Source of the DNA: Zizania palustris
Lineage: Eukaryota > Streptophyta > Magnoliopsida > Poales > Poaceae
DNA length: 64,000 nt
Assembly: GCA_019279435.1 (NCBI GenBank)
Contig: JAAALK010000288.1
Coordinates: forward strand, 75,167,499 to 75,231,498
Direction: 5' to 3'
This document shows positions 44,497 through 55,032 of the stretch, piece by piece; within the stretch, counting starts at the first letter, position 1, and every line of letters starts with the position of its first letter. A model generated the notes under the pieces. That model had not been told where the DNA came from. It did no database searches and saw only the letters and a program-made list of their open reading frames with translations. A program made the translations under genes and the position numbers.

Positions 44497-46441
44497 ATGG
44501 ACAAAAATACCAAGATTCTTGTGTTCGATGGTCATGATTTTGCTTATTGGAAGGTGTGTATGGAGGCTTATTTACTAAGCCAAGGAAGTGCTATTTGGGA
44601 CATTGTTGATTCCCGATATGTGATCCCTGAAACTCGCACCACTCAGGCTGAAAAGGAACAATACGATTGTAACAACAAGGAAAGAAACATACTATTCATT
44701 AGTCTTAGTCGCAATGAGTTTGATAGGGTCCAATACCTACGAACTGCACATGAAATTTAGATGACTCTGAAAACTTTTCATGAGGGCACTACTCAGATTA
44801 AGGCTAGGCGCCAAAGCACATATAATCAAGAATATCAAATGTTTGTGTAAGGCACCGATGAATCTGTAGATGTCGTGTTTGCTCGATTTGATGGGATTGT
44901 GAGCAACTTGCGCTCCACTGGGACTTTAGCTTATTCAGATCATGATAGAGATATCAAACTTCTCTATGCTCTTGATCGTATCATTTGGGAGGTGAAGATC
45001 TCTAATATTGAAGAGGCGGCAAGCTACGACACATTGACTTGCGACGAGCTCGTCGGTAAGCTTAAGTCACCCGATATTGCCAAGGCATCTCGTTCTGGAA
45101 TTGGGAACTCGTTGCCACCATCCATGGCACTAGTTTTCAGTTCTAGCAGTGGCACCTCATCTGGAGGTAATTTCTCTGGTGGTTCTAGAGTTTGTGCTTT
45201 TTCTGGAGGTTTTGCCTAGTCTTCTTTGGTCTCTATCACTAAAGAACATGTGGACACATTGGACGATGAGGAGCTTGCCCACATAGTCAAAAAGTTCACC
45301 CGATTGGGATCAAAGGAGAGGAGGGTCTAGAGGATGCTTTGAGTGTGGAGATCTTAATCACATCAAAGATGATTGCCCAAAACTAAAATGAAAAATGAAA
45401 AATAAAAATGAGCATAAACACCAAAAAAGGGACAAGAAACCTTTCTTCAAAGGGAAGCGCGAAAAAGTGGCTAAAAAGGTAGCCAGAGCTTTTGTGGCCG
45501 CCCTTAGTGACATCGATAGTACATCAAGTGAGGAGCCAAGATTGGATGAGGAGGAGCCATCCAATGAGGAAAAGAAGGATAAGAAGACAAAAGACTTCAC
45601 CGGCCTTTGCTTCATGGCCTGACGATATCCATAGCAGCGATGAGCTAGACTCATCTGAGGTATGTCTATCCCGTGACCAGCTCCTTGTTCAAAATAATGA
45701 ATTACATGATATTGTCATCTCTCAGGATAGATTACTTAAACTAGCTGCTAAAGAACGAAAGGAACTAAAATTCAGGCAAGAATGCTATTTCCATAGAACT
45801 TGTCATTTTGAAATCTAAGCCTGATGATGCCGAATGTGAGTCATGTCTTGTTGTCATGGATGAACTTTCTCAGTTGTGTTCGACACATGATAAAATGATT
45901 GAACAACTTGATATTTCTCAAAAGCGGCTTTTGGAGGTGGAGTCTAGTCCTGTTGTCATCAACGAATGCATGAAATGTCCTTTACTTGTTGAAAGCATTA
46001 ATTTGAGAGATAGGCATGTTGATGAACTTAAGGCTAGATTGGAGAGTGCTGAGTGTTCTAAGGATGTGCAGCCGACTTGTTCCACCTGCATTACCCTTAA
46101 GGATCAACTCAACTTTGCTAGAGAGCAAGTCGAAAAACTCAAGTGTGAGAATGATCACCTTCTTTCTACGGTGGATAAATGTACCAAAGGGAAGGGTAAA
46201 ATGGATTTGCTTTTAGGATAAAACAAAAATGTGTGCTGACAGAGGAGGGTTAGCTCTAGGGTTGGGTTATGAGAGAATCACACCAAACACTCCGAGCAGA
46301 ATTGTGTTCACTCCGCATACTACACTTGAGAAAGAGAGAGCCCAGTTATACACCACTCAAAAAGCCAAGAATCCTACTCAACTTATAAAGAAAACTATAC
46401 CACCACCAAAGATAGATCATAAGCAGAAACCCATAAAATCT
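44497..46441 (+). pseudogene. E3 Sire-type Gag, 3' truncated
   Basis: The ATG at 44497 gives MDKNTKILVFDGHDFAYWKV, the copia-type Gag start also seen in E1. The frame stops at 44758 (TGG to TAG in the EIWTTLK block), resumes at 44875-45219 (FARFDGIVSNLRSTGTLAYS), and continues in other frames through the Lys-rich/acidic tract (45395-45620), the coiled coil (45808-46221) and CADRGGLALGLGYERITP (46229-46440). It ends before the second knuckle, at the inversion point near 46441. Confidence 0.82.
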
Positions 46442-47418
46442 TTTGTCGTGCTTTCCCTTAAAAAGGGTTTCTTGTTCCACTTCTGGTACTTGTGTTCATT
46501 TTCATTTTTCGTTTTAAGTTTAGGGCAATTCTCTTTTATGTGAGAAGGATCTCCACACTCAAAACAACCCCGAGACCCTCATTTCCTCTGATCTCGTCTA
46601 TCATTATAGAAGCGTGTGAACTTCTTGACAATGAGAGCTCGCTCCTTGTCATCCAGAGTGTCCACCTGTTCTTTTGTGATAGAGACCATAGAGGACAAAT
46701 CAAAACCACCAGAATAAGCACAAACTCCAAAGCCACTAGAAAGATTACCTCCAGATGAGGTGCCACTGCTAGTACCAGAAACTAGTGCCATGGATTGTGG
46801 CAAAGAGTTCCTAGTCCCAGAACGAGATGCCTTGGTGATCTCGGTGGACTTAATCTTACTGAAAAGTTCATCGCAAGTCAAAGTGTCATAGCTCGCTGAC
46901 TCTTCAATACTAGAGATCTTCACCTCCCATATGCTACGATCAAGAGCATAGGGAAGTTTGATCGCCCTATCATGGTCTGAATAAGCTAAAGTCCCTAGTG
47001 GAACGCAAGTTGCTCACAATCCCATCAAAACGAGCAAACATGGCATCTACAGATTCGCTAGAGCCTTGCATAACATTTTGATATTCTTGATTATATGTGC
47101 TTTGCCTCCTAGCCTTAATCTGAGTAGTGCCCTCATGAAAGGTTTTCAAAGTAGTCTAAATCTCACGTGTAGTTCGTAGGTGCTGGACCTTTCAAATTCA
47201 TTGAGACTCAGACTGATGAACAATATGTTTCTTGCTTGGCTATTATAATCGTATTGTTCCTTCTCACTCTTTGAGGTGCTAGTTTCAGGAATCACATATT
47301 GGGAATCGACAATGTCCCATATAGCACTTCCTTATCTTAGTAGCTAAGCTTCCATGCGCACCTTCCAATAAGCAAAGTCTCGACCATCAAACACCGGAAT
47401 CTTAGTGTTCTTGTCCAT
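46442..47418 (-). pseudogene. E4 Sire-type Gag, N-terminal part, inverted
   Basis: The ATG at 47418 (MDKNTKIPVFDGRDFAYWKV-like) opens a degraded Gag. The clear frame is 46579-46923 (MKISSIEESASYDTLTCDEL, LIVKKFTRFYNDRRDQRK). Here the codon after NDR is CGA (Arg), where E1 and E5 have TGA. The knuckle GCFECGD and the Lys-rich start (KWNKKPFLR) lie at 46442-46590. It is convergent with E3. Confidence 0.8.
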
Positions 47419-47467
47419 GTCGCCACAAGGATCACAAACCAGTTAAGGTCAACTTGTGATCTAACCG

Positions 47468-47479
47468 ACTCTGATATCA
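47468..47479 (-). other. Degraded primer-binding site of E4
   Basis: The minus strand reads TGATATCAGAGT, an initiator-Met site with changes at positions 3 and 12, two bases inside the E4 LTR end at 47482. Confidence 0.7.
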
Positions 47480-47481
47480 AT

Positions 47482-47582
47482 TGTGGGATCGGAATGGCAA
47501 CTAGTGGGGGGTGAATAGGCGCCTCGACAAATTCTAGCGAATATGATGGCCTATTCAGAACACCTCAATGCTCCTCGAATCA
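47482..47582 (-). repeat. E4 5' LTR remnant (about 100 bp)
   Basis: It begins TGTGGGATCGG on the plus strand and matches the terminal 100 bp of the E3, E5 and E1 LTRs ('gaataggcgcctcgacaaattc'). Similarity ends near 47582, where a different LTR begins. Confidence 0.75.
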
Positions 47583-48165
47583 GTGGCGAGTAATTCCTAA
47601 GCGTTAATTTGCAACTGGAACCACGGCGGAGGCGAATCCGAGGGATAGGGTTTTGGCTGGAGATCTTCGGGGCGATAGTGGAACGGGGAAGACAAATCTG
47701 ACAGGGCGGGGCCACTAGTTAGTGATGGGCGCAGGGCGCGAGGGGCAACGGTCAGCGCCGACAGGTGGGCCAGGGGCTCGGGCGTGAGGCAGATTGCATC
47801 GATAGGTGGGCTCCACTTGTTAGTGGGAGGGTGCGGCGGTGAATGGGTTGGGCTGGCTGAGGAGGGAGAAAAGGGGGAAGCGACCCACTACTATTTAGAA
47901 TTCATTTCTGAATAAAAAATAATTGCTGAAAATAGTTTAAAAATTATGAGCTAGTTGCAATTGCTCTAAAATTTTGTAAAAATTCTCAAAATATATCTTG
48001 GCCTCAAGAACATAATGTAATTTTCTCAGATCAAGATCATGATTAGTTCTCTAGATTTTTACTTATTTGGACATTTTTAGCTTTATCGAAAATCAAAAAT
48101 AAATCATTTTCTTGATTTTGTATTTCTAGTTTATTTTTACCTTTTTAGAAATTAGGGGTGTTACA
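47583..48165 (-). repeat. Tekay/Del-like LTR fragment, inverted
   Basis: On the minus strand it begins TGTAACACCCCTAATTTC at 48165. It has an AT-rich first 290 bp with the block 'aatatattttgagaattttta', and then a GC-rich stretch, the same plan as the LTR at 27234. The distal part and all internal sequence are missing. It cuts into the Gag reading of element F at 48166. Confidence 0.7.
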
Positions 48166-48790
48166 TATAGCCTGAACCTCAGTGACACCCAATTGGCAGA
48201 ATTGGCATTACAAGGGCTCCTAAACCCAATTAAGGAGATATTTTCACCACATGAGTTCGAAAGCCTCTCACAACTGGTGCAAAGGGTATCAACACACAAG
48301 AGCCGATTCCAAAAAGCAATGAAAGATAGTTATCAGAAAAAGGTGGCATATACTCAGTCCTACTATTCGGACTCTGATGAGGGTAGTGACTCTGATGCAG
48401 GAGGTCGGTTTGGATGAATGGTCCAAGAACAAGAAACAGGTCGCATGCCCTTGGGTGAAGCCTGCCGATAAAGAAGAAAAATATGACTTCGACATTAACA
48501 AGACCGATAAAATATTTGATATGTTGCTCATGGAGAAGTAGATCCACTTGTCACCTAACCACGTGTTATTGCCTATCGATGAGCTAAAGAAGAGGAAATA
48601 CTATAAGTGACACAACTCCCCATCGCACCATACCAATGAATGCAAGGTGTTCAAGCATTAGATCTAATCGAACATAGAGCAAGGCCGAATCAAGTTTGAC
48701 GATGGGAAGAAGCCGATGAATATCGATGGACATCCATTCCTAGTCAACATGATGCACGCGCACCGCGCTAACGATTAGCATGCGAAGAAG
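48166..48790 (+). pseudogene. Element F Gag remnant
   Basis: SLNLSDTQLAELALQGLLNP then SLSQLVQRVSTHKSRFQ (48175-48320) match the SLNISERDLTELVFNGLR block of C. An acidic SDSDEGSDSD tract follows. In a new frame come YDFDINKTDKIFDMLL, LPIDELKKRKYYK and a knuckle remnant, HNSPSHHTNEC, then KPMNIDGHPFLVNM, equivalent to DPFPVNAIDL in A. At least four stops are present. Confidence 0.75.
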
Positions 48791-49399
48791 AATGGGTGAG
48801 CCGGTAGTGGCGTCACTTCATCAGACATCATTGGGGAAGTATCAAAGGAAGTCGAATAAGAGGATGAACAACAAAGACAAGCACTGCTACTCACGTTTCA
48901 ATCTCCATTAGAATTGTGAGTTCTTTAGGCTTTGCTGAAAAGAGGGGCTACGTCTACCATCAATGGATGACTGCTTGAGGTGTGGTGCCAAAGGCGGGAT
49001 GCGAGGTGATCATCGGCCATATAACATCTAGCTAAGGTCGCATGGTCAAGAATGCGTTCACCGAAGATTGTCACCACCAAGGGTATCAGTGCTGGAGAGG
49101 CTCGGCCCCGCCAATTTTAAGAAAATCAACCGGACGGCCGACGATGACAAAAGAGTAGCAGAGAACCCGCGATGGTGCCCCGGCAGGATTTTCACAAGGA
49201 ACCAAAAGAGAAAGATGCAACGTTTATGGTAGAGAGAACTGAAGGCACAAAGGTGCGACGAGGAAGCTGATCAGCCCTACAGGATCAAAAGTGAATGGCG
49301 AGTGAAAGATGAGGCCGATCACAAGGATAAGAAAGACGTGGGGATAAACATGGTTTTCTTCCTCCCCGTATAATATCGAGTCATCTCAGAAGATGACAC

Positions 49400-49862
49400 A
49401 GAACAGGCCAATACAATGGCCTAACTAATGTTAGCTCCGCAACCAACAGTTTTTGAGAAGACAAAAGACCCTGGGCATTGGTACCTTAGACCTCTTTACA
49501 TCAAAGGTCTAGTTAACGAAAAGACGATATCCAAAATGATGATAGACGGAGGGGTGGCTGTCAACTTGATGTCTTACGCAACCTTTCCTAAGCTGGGGAA
49601 AATGTCGAGGACCTCATCAGAAATAATATGGTATTAAGGGACTTCGGTCGGCAACTCGTCAGACACAATGGGCAGAGCTAACAGTTGGAAGCAAGGCCAT
49701 GCCGACTACATTTTTCGTCATAGAGGGAAAAAGATCTTATAGTCTACTATTGGGGCATGAATGGATACATGTGAATTGTTGTGTCCCCTTGACAATGCAC
49801 TAGATCCTCGTCTAGTGGGTCGACGATCAAATGGAAATCATCCCGCCGATTGATCAGTTAAC
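49400..49862 (+). pseudogene. Element F protease remnant
   Basis: The frame 49428-49637 reads HWYLRPLYIKGLVNEKTISK then MMIDGGVAVNLMSYATFPKL, which includes the DGG active site of Tat proteases. After frameshifts, LLGHEWIHVNCCVPLTMH (49748-49801) matches the protease end in A (LLGRDWIHANCCIPSTLH). MEIIPPIDQL at 49831 corresponds to EVEVIPADTS. Confidence 0.78.
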
Positions 49863-50159
49863 ATATCAACAGTCGATCTATCAATATGGGAAATGGAGGG
49901 AGTCATCTATTTGTCAGGGAAGGCTTGGGATGGTAATTTTCTTAAAATATCAAATGATGGAGTCAACCCCGTCAATGAAGAGCTACTTAAGCTCACCCTA
50001 TAAATACGACATCGACAAAATGAAGGATGGACTCGGTCAAGGCTTCGCCATAACCAACTACAAGAATAGAGCATCAGACTTGGTGACAGACCGAGCCTAA
50101 CCTTCGTGAGTACCCAAATTCCCCGCTAAAATAGAAATGGATTTAAGGTGACTACGCTA

Positions 50160-50220
50160 GAGATATGGGAAGGGGCCGAACTGATAAGTACTTAAGGAAA
50201 TATTTTTCGATCGTTCGGAT
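50160..50220 (+). pseudogene. Element F integrase C-terminal tail
   Basis: GRTDKYLRKYFSIV aligns with LNGRYLKKYFPSVW, the last residues of the A and C integrases. It is the only pol sequence beyond protease. Its presence just 300 bp after the protease region shows that about 4 kb of pol is missing. Confidence 0.6.
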
Positions 50221-52734
50221 GGAGCTTAAAAGATCTTCACACAAAACAACCGATGTCAATGGTATCGCCTCAAGATGGTCGATGTGAAGGCATTGCCCTT
50301 AGATAGAACACAACAAGATCAAAACTGATTCATATGAAATTAATAATATATTCAGAGTCTTTCATATTACAGGGCAAGTATACTACGCAAATCTAGGCTA
50401 ACGCTCGACGGACTCCCTTAGGCTTCGCCTCCAAGTCAGCCTTCTTTGAGGACACAGCTGATTAGGACCGCTTTCCACTTATCCACACCGAGGGAGTAGG
50501 GGCACCGGCACCCAAATTTGTAGTGGCTGATACTAGTCCGTACCGGTTGTCCACTAGAGCTTACTAGAGGGCATCACGGTCGTCTTCCTGCAAGAGGTAG
50601 AGTCAAACCAGACAAAACAAAAGGAAGACAATGGAAGAAAGTGAAAGGGTGAGTCAAACGTGTTTACCTCGGTTCCCGTATCAGCATCACCCTGGTGAAG
50701 CCGCTCCCAGTAAATCGATGAAGAGCAGATTGAAGATATGTTGCTTCAATTCACCCCACCATCGGCGGAAAGTGGCGGAGGACACCCGATAGGTCGTCCA
50801 GGAAACAAGACCTCCGGTAGCGATCCCATCGGTCATATGGGAAAGGTGATCCCACTCCAAGGCGTTTGTGTCTCTCCCACGAGTTCGGATTTGATCGACA
50901 AAAAAGAGATGGGGCAGGAGCTGACCAAAACCTAGCTGCCTTGAGAAGACCGATGGGTAGTAAAACTCATAGGAGCATTACCGAGGACGCTCATCGGTAA
51001 AGTTAGCAGGGAGCAAGAAAGGAAAAGTTACGGCTAAAAACATACGAAGGGATTCTTCATCCCAAGACACATCGGGCAGAACTAGCCGATGAGGGCATTC
51101 ATACTCTGAGTAATATCCGAAGGGAAACTAGGTGGCCTAATCGAAGAACCCAAGGTAGAAGCTCTTGAAGAAAGCAACTAAAGCCATGGGGGACAAAGGA
51201 AAAGCAAGAAAAAAACGCCACCGCCTTGCCCAAATAAGAGCAGCGACGATAGGTAGAAACGACCGATTCTGGAAAATTGGCAGGAAAATACGTTTGAGCA
51301 AGAGGGGTCCCTCTAATAAAATCAACCGTATAAATACTAAGCCAGAGCTGGAGGAACCACCGGGGGCCTTTAGGTCAGACGATGAAATTGTCGGTCGATA
51401 GGTTGGCCGATAGAAGATGAAGGAGGCGATAGGTAGCTCCTAAGAGGAAACATCCAAGGGGAATCCGCACGTGGGCGACAAGCTGTTCGGCTAAAAAAAA
51501 TTGAAATTTAAAGGTCGGGGCCAGAGCCCATACGTAGAAGACAAACTCCTCCAGCTAGTATCTAAGGGTCAGTTTTCTTGTTGTGCCTCGCGATATATCG
51601 GCCCCAGCTATCAGTTGACTTGATGCTAAGACAGTGGGATGGTTGAAAACGAAAGGAAAATGGATTGGTTGGTGAATCAATGTCGAGACAAGTTAAAAAG
51701 AAAACATCAAGCAAACTAGGACTCATCGGCCCATGACAAAAAATAAAAGCATTCAAGGCATCAGACCAGAAGTAACAAGATGTGGCCAGCATCAGATCAT
51801 TCAAATATGGCTCAACAAGGGAAAGACCGATGCAATGAACGATGTCAATCTCATCCCAAAAGGCATGGTAGGTAGCTGATACCCTAAGATACCAATCACG
51901 CCAGCCAGGGATGGAAGAGGAAAATAATATATAGCGAGAAAAATGAAGCTATAAAGAAGGAAGCAGTGGAAGAACTGAGAAAACAAGGAACAACAAGAAT
52001 ACCGAAAACTTACCTCAGGAATCATGTTCAGAGTAGCCATCCTAGCATCGCTGGGGTACAGAATCAGTGGAAAAGAAAAGATAGCAAGCAATACTCACAT
52101 CAAACAACGGTTAACTCAAGACTAACAACAAGTGTAGAAAGCAAAAGTAGAAAGGCTTGGTACTTATAGAGCTGGAGTGACTCTTCAGCAACTGAGTTAA
52201 AACCGATCTCATCGGACTTGGTGGGGCCATTCGCAGCGTTCGACAAAAGGTAATCATGAGTATGGTTTTCGAAATACCGAGATCTTTGCAGACCTAGGAT
52301 TAGAGGAACAGGATCTTCGGTTTGATGAGTACCGATACAAAAATGTGTGGGATGAAGCCTGGTCCGACGCCAGCCACAAAGAAAAGTAAATGTGTCGGTC
52401 CAAGCGACATCCATCAAAGGTCTGAACGACCGAAGAAGAAGAAGAGGCAGGTAGAAAGGAAAAGTGATATGGTGTCGAGACCTAGTGTGATTTTATAAAG
52501 TATTAGAAGTTGAAGGGTTTCAGCTGCAATTAATAAATGTGAAAAGAAGAGGGACAAGGAAGAAGATGAAGTGAAGTTGATTCCCTGTGTGTCATAGTAT
52601 TAGAAGATGAAGGGTTTCGACTACTAGCAGTAAATTTGAGAAGACATTACAAAAAGACTTTGAAAGGACGTGATGGTAGATGGGTGATGATGACCGATAA
52701 TTTTGAAGCATCGGTTACCCCTTAATGTTCTGAA
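50221..52734 (+). other. Element F 3' non-coding spacer
   Basis: A purine-rich, gene-free stretch between the pol tail and the purine tract. Short ORFs on both strands lack recognisable motifs. Such long 3' spacers occur in Tat-lineage elements. I see no repeats beyond AG-rich simple sequence. Confidence 0.6.
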
Positions 52735-53112
52735 ACTAGGGGGCATGCATTGACACAAATATTTGGTAAAAGCCCAGGCCCACAAAAGATGTCGCATGGT
52801 CAATAGAAGTCAAAGAGGTCTGGTCGAAGAGGGTCAAAGTAGCATGTCCATGTTGTTACAATATGATCGGATATGAAGGAGCTGATAGAGGTAAAAGAAG
52901 ATAAAAATAATCCAGAATCAATTAAGATAGGTTACTTGTACGACAAGACTCCGGACTATAAATATGTATCCCTTAGTTAGGTTAAAAATAGAGTTGGGAC
53001 ATGGGCCATGATGGGATGGCTCGAGCCCTTCGGGCCAGGACCTAAAATGGGTCGGGTCATTCCGGCCCAATAAATTTATGGAAAATGTCGGGCTAGCCCG
53101 AAGCAGTGTTCG
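52735..53112 (+). repeat. Element F purine tract and truncated 3' LTR
   Basis: AAACTAGGGGGCATG (52734-52748), similar to the A tract, precedes TTGACACAAATATT at 52750. The LTR is then cut by the E1 LTR at 53113. Confidence 0.65.
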
Positions 53113-53250
53113 TGTGAAACCAAGGGTGGTTTCTGTCTGAATGATGAGTGATTGAAAAGGATGAGGATTTGAGCGATCGAGCGATGGAGTGTTGGTTTGT
53201 GTGCATCGAGGGGTTCGATGTAAAATAGAGGATTGTGTGCCGAGGGTTTT
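53113..53250 (+). repeat. E1 5' LTR, first part
   Basis: TGTGAAACCAAGGGTGGTTT to 'gtgtgccgagggtttt'. It keeps the 'ttcgatgtaaaatagagg' block that is deleted from the 3' LTR but present in E6 (read on the minus strand near 540-610). It is cut at about 53250 by E2. Confidence 0.8.
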
Positions 53251-53700
53251 TGTTGGACCGAAAACAGCGACCAGAGTGGGGTGAATGGGAGCTTTTAAAA
53301 TTTCAGACTAAAAATAGCCTTCTGTTTTACTTCTGTCTTCTGCGGAACAGGCTTCGAACACACCCTTCGAAGTTCTGGTTCGGAGGTATTTCACAACTCC
53401 GAAATCAGGCTTCGCAAGGAGCAAAAGTTCGAAGCCAAGAAGACTTCGCTCCACCCACAACCCCGAAAATTCAGCTCTACCAAGTCAGTGCAGGCTCCGC
53501 ACACAGGGTGCCTTCGAGCAGGCTTCGCACTTCACCCTTCGCAAGAGCGGACTTCCCTCTGAGGACTTCGACCAAATACTCAGCGACAACAACTGGTGTT
53601 AGGCTTCGTACTTCGAAGGTCTAAACGCACACTGAACAGACTTCGCCGAGGACTTCGACACGGAAAGAAAACAGGCTTCGATCTAAGCCAAGAACATTGC
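53251..53700 (-). repeat. Inverted LTR end of an E2-type Sire element
   Basis: TGTTGGACCGAAAACAGCGA then CCAGAGTGGGGTGAATGGGA is the reverse complement of the LTR end at 57040 (TGTAGGATCAAAAGTAGCGA on the minus strand). It is followed by a TTCGAA-rich stretch like that at 56010-56760, also inverted. Two oppositely oriented copies of the same LTR end thus frame E2. Confidence 0.65.
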
Positions 53701-55032
53701 TTCGCTAGTAATCAGAGAGGTCTAGCCTCCAGTTTACACAGAGCGAACAGACACTGGAAAATGTGCATTTTCACATATCACACTTTAGAGATGCTTCTGT
53801 TATATGATTGAACTGCTCTACTTATTCTAGCTGGTACATGCTTTTGATTACTTGTCGATGATCATGCTTTGTTTCAGTTCAAATGATATGTCTGATATCT
53901 GTCATATGCATGGCTTTTATGCTTTAAAGTTGAAAAATGATCACCATTGCTTCTGGTAACTAGCATGCGTAGGCTGAATGTTCTTGCTATCTGTTACATG
54001 CCTTGTAGCTAGTTTCTGACTTGGGTGCAAATATGCAACTTGGACATCTGTATGCCTTAAACATGGAAATGTGCTATAAAAATGATGAAAATTTGAGAAA
54101 AATGAAAATTCCATGCCTTTTTTGTGCATAACTTGAAAAGATCCAGGTGGGTTTGCTTTGTCGCATTACATTTGTTCTGGACTGCATACCATAGCACTTT
54201 GGTATGAACTAGGACAGTGTAGTGTATGCCAAGACCAATGTCTTAAGCTTCTGATGGTCCAGATCTGGTCTAGGCTTGACTTGGTCGGTCAGCATAAGGT
54301 TTGACATGCAAATAACCCCTGACAAAAATAAAAAAAAGAAAAAAAAAGAAAAAGCTTGAAAATTGAAATGATAACAAGTTTGCTGAAGCACTTTGTTTCT
54401 GAACAAAGCTTATCTTGGTAGATATCAGTTAGCTTTTGCATCTCATGTTTTACCTTGCTTTGTTTTACTGGAAAATGTGGTGATGCTTTTTGTTTGCAAA
54501 AACTGAAAAATGCGTGCTAATGACTTTCTTTAGATATCATCTGTTGCACTGATCATGCCATGTGTCTTAGACAGTATCTCTTTTGCTATACTTGTTAGAT
54601 GCTGTAATTGCCATCAATCATATTTGAGAAGCATGCTTTCTACACTCCTTTTGCACTCCAGTTGAATTCACTGCATATTTTGAGGGGGAGTTGCATTTCA
54701 GGGGGAGTCTGTGTCTCTTTTGAGTGCTTGATGAGTTCACTTGTCAACAAGGGGGAGAAAATTTGGGATCAGAGTTTAAGGGGGAGTTCTTACTCTGTTG
54801 ATATCCTTGTTATTCTGATATCGCACTCATTTTGAGCTTTTACGTTTTGGTTAACCATAATGACCGCTTCTTGCTTTTGTTCGGCTTTTGGTCATTAGGG
54901 TTAAAACTTTTTACCTTATTTTTCTTCTTCTTTGTTTTCTTTTGTTTTTGTTTTCATGTTTCCACAGTTGTTCGCAGGTGCTTAAAAGCTGAAGAAGAGG
55001 AGTGTTGACAATGCACTCATCAAGGGGGAGAT
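53701..55032 (+). other. E2 3' spacer with repeated polypurine tracts
   Basis: Homologous in order to the E1 spacer (60600-61732), e.g. 'catagcactttggta' at 54190, the 'ttggtcggtcagcataaggtt' block at 54280 and 'caatgcactcatcaaggg' at 55009. GGGGGAG tracts lie at 54684, 54701, 54751, 54780 and 55024, a Sirevirus trait. There is no gene. Confidence 0.75.

Larger units (their letters stand above)
48166..53112 (+). mobile_element. Old Tat-type element F: gag, protease and pol tail only
   Basis: A plus-strand relative of A, B and C, strongly decayed. Gag starts mid-domain at 48166, protease is at about 49400-49860, and the last codons of integrase are at about 50165-50215. RT, RNase H and most of integrase are absent. 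A 2.5-kb non-coding spacer, a purine tract (52735-52748) and a partial 3' LTR (52751-53112) follow. The left end was lost at the LTR fragment, and the right end is cut by E1 at 53113. The missing pol suggests a non-autonomous derivative, though later deletion is possible. Confidence 0.7.

Noticed and set aside
51562..52417. Minus-strand ORFs of 80-105 codons in the F spacer
   Set aside because: No domain, no homologous frame in A, B or C, and they are expected by chance in purine-rich DNA.
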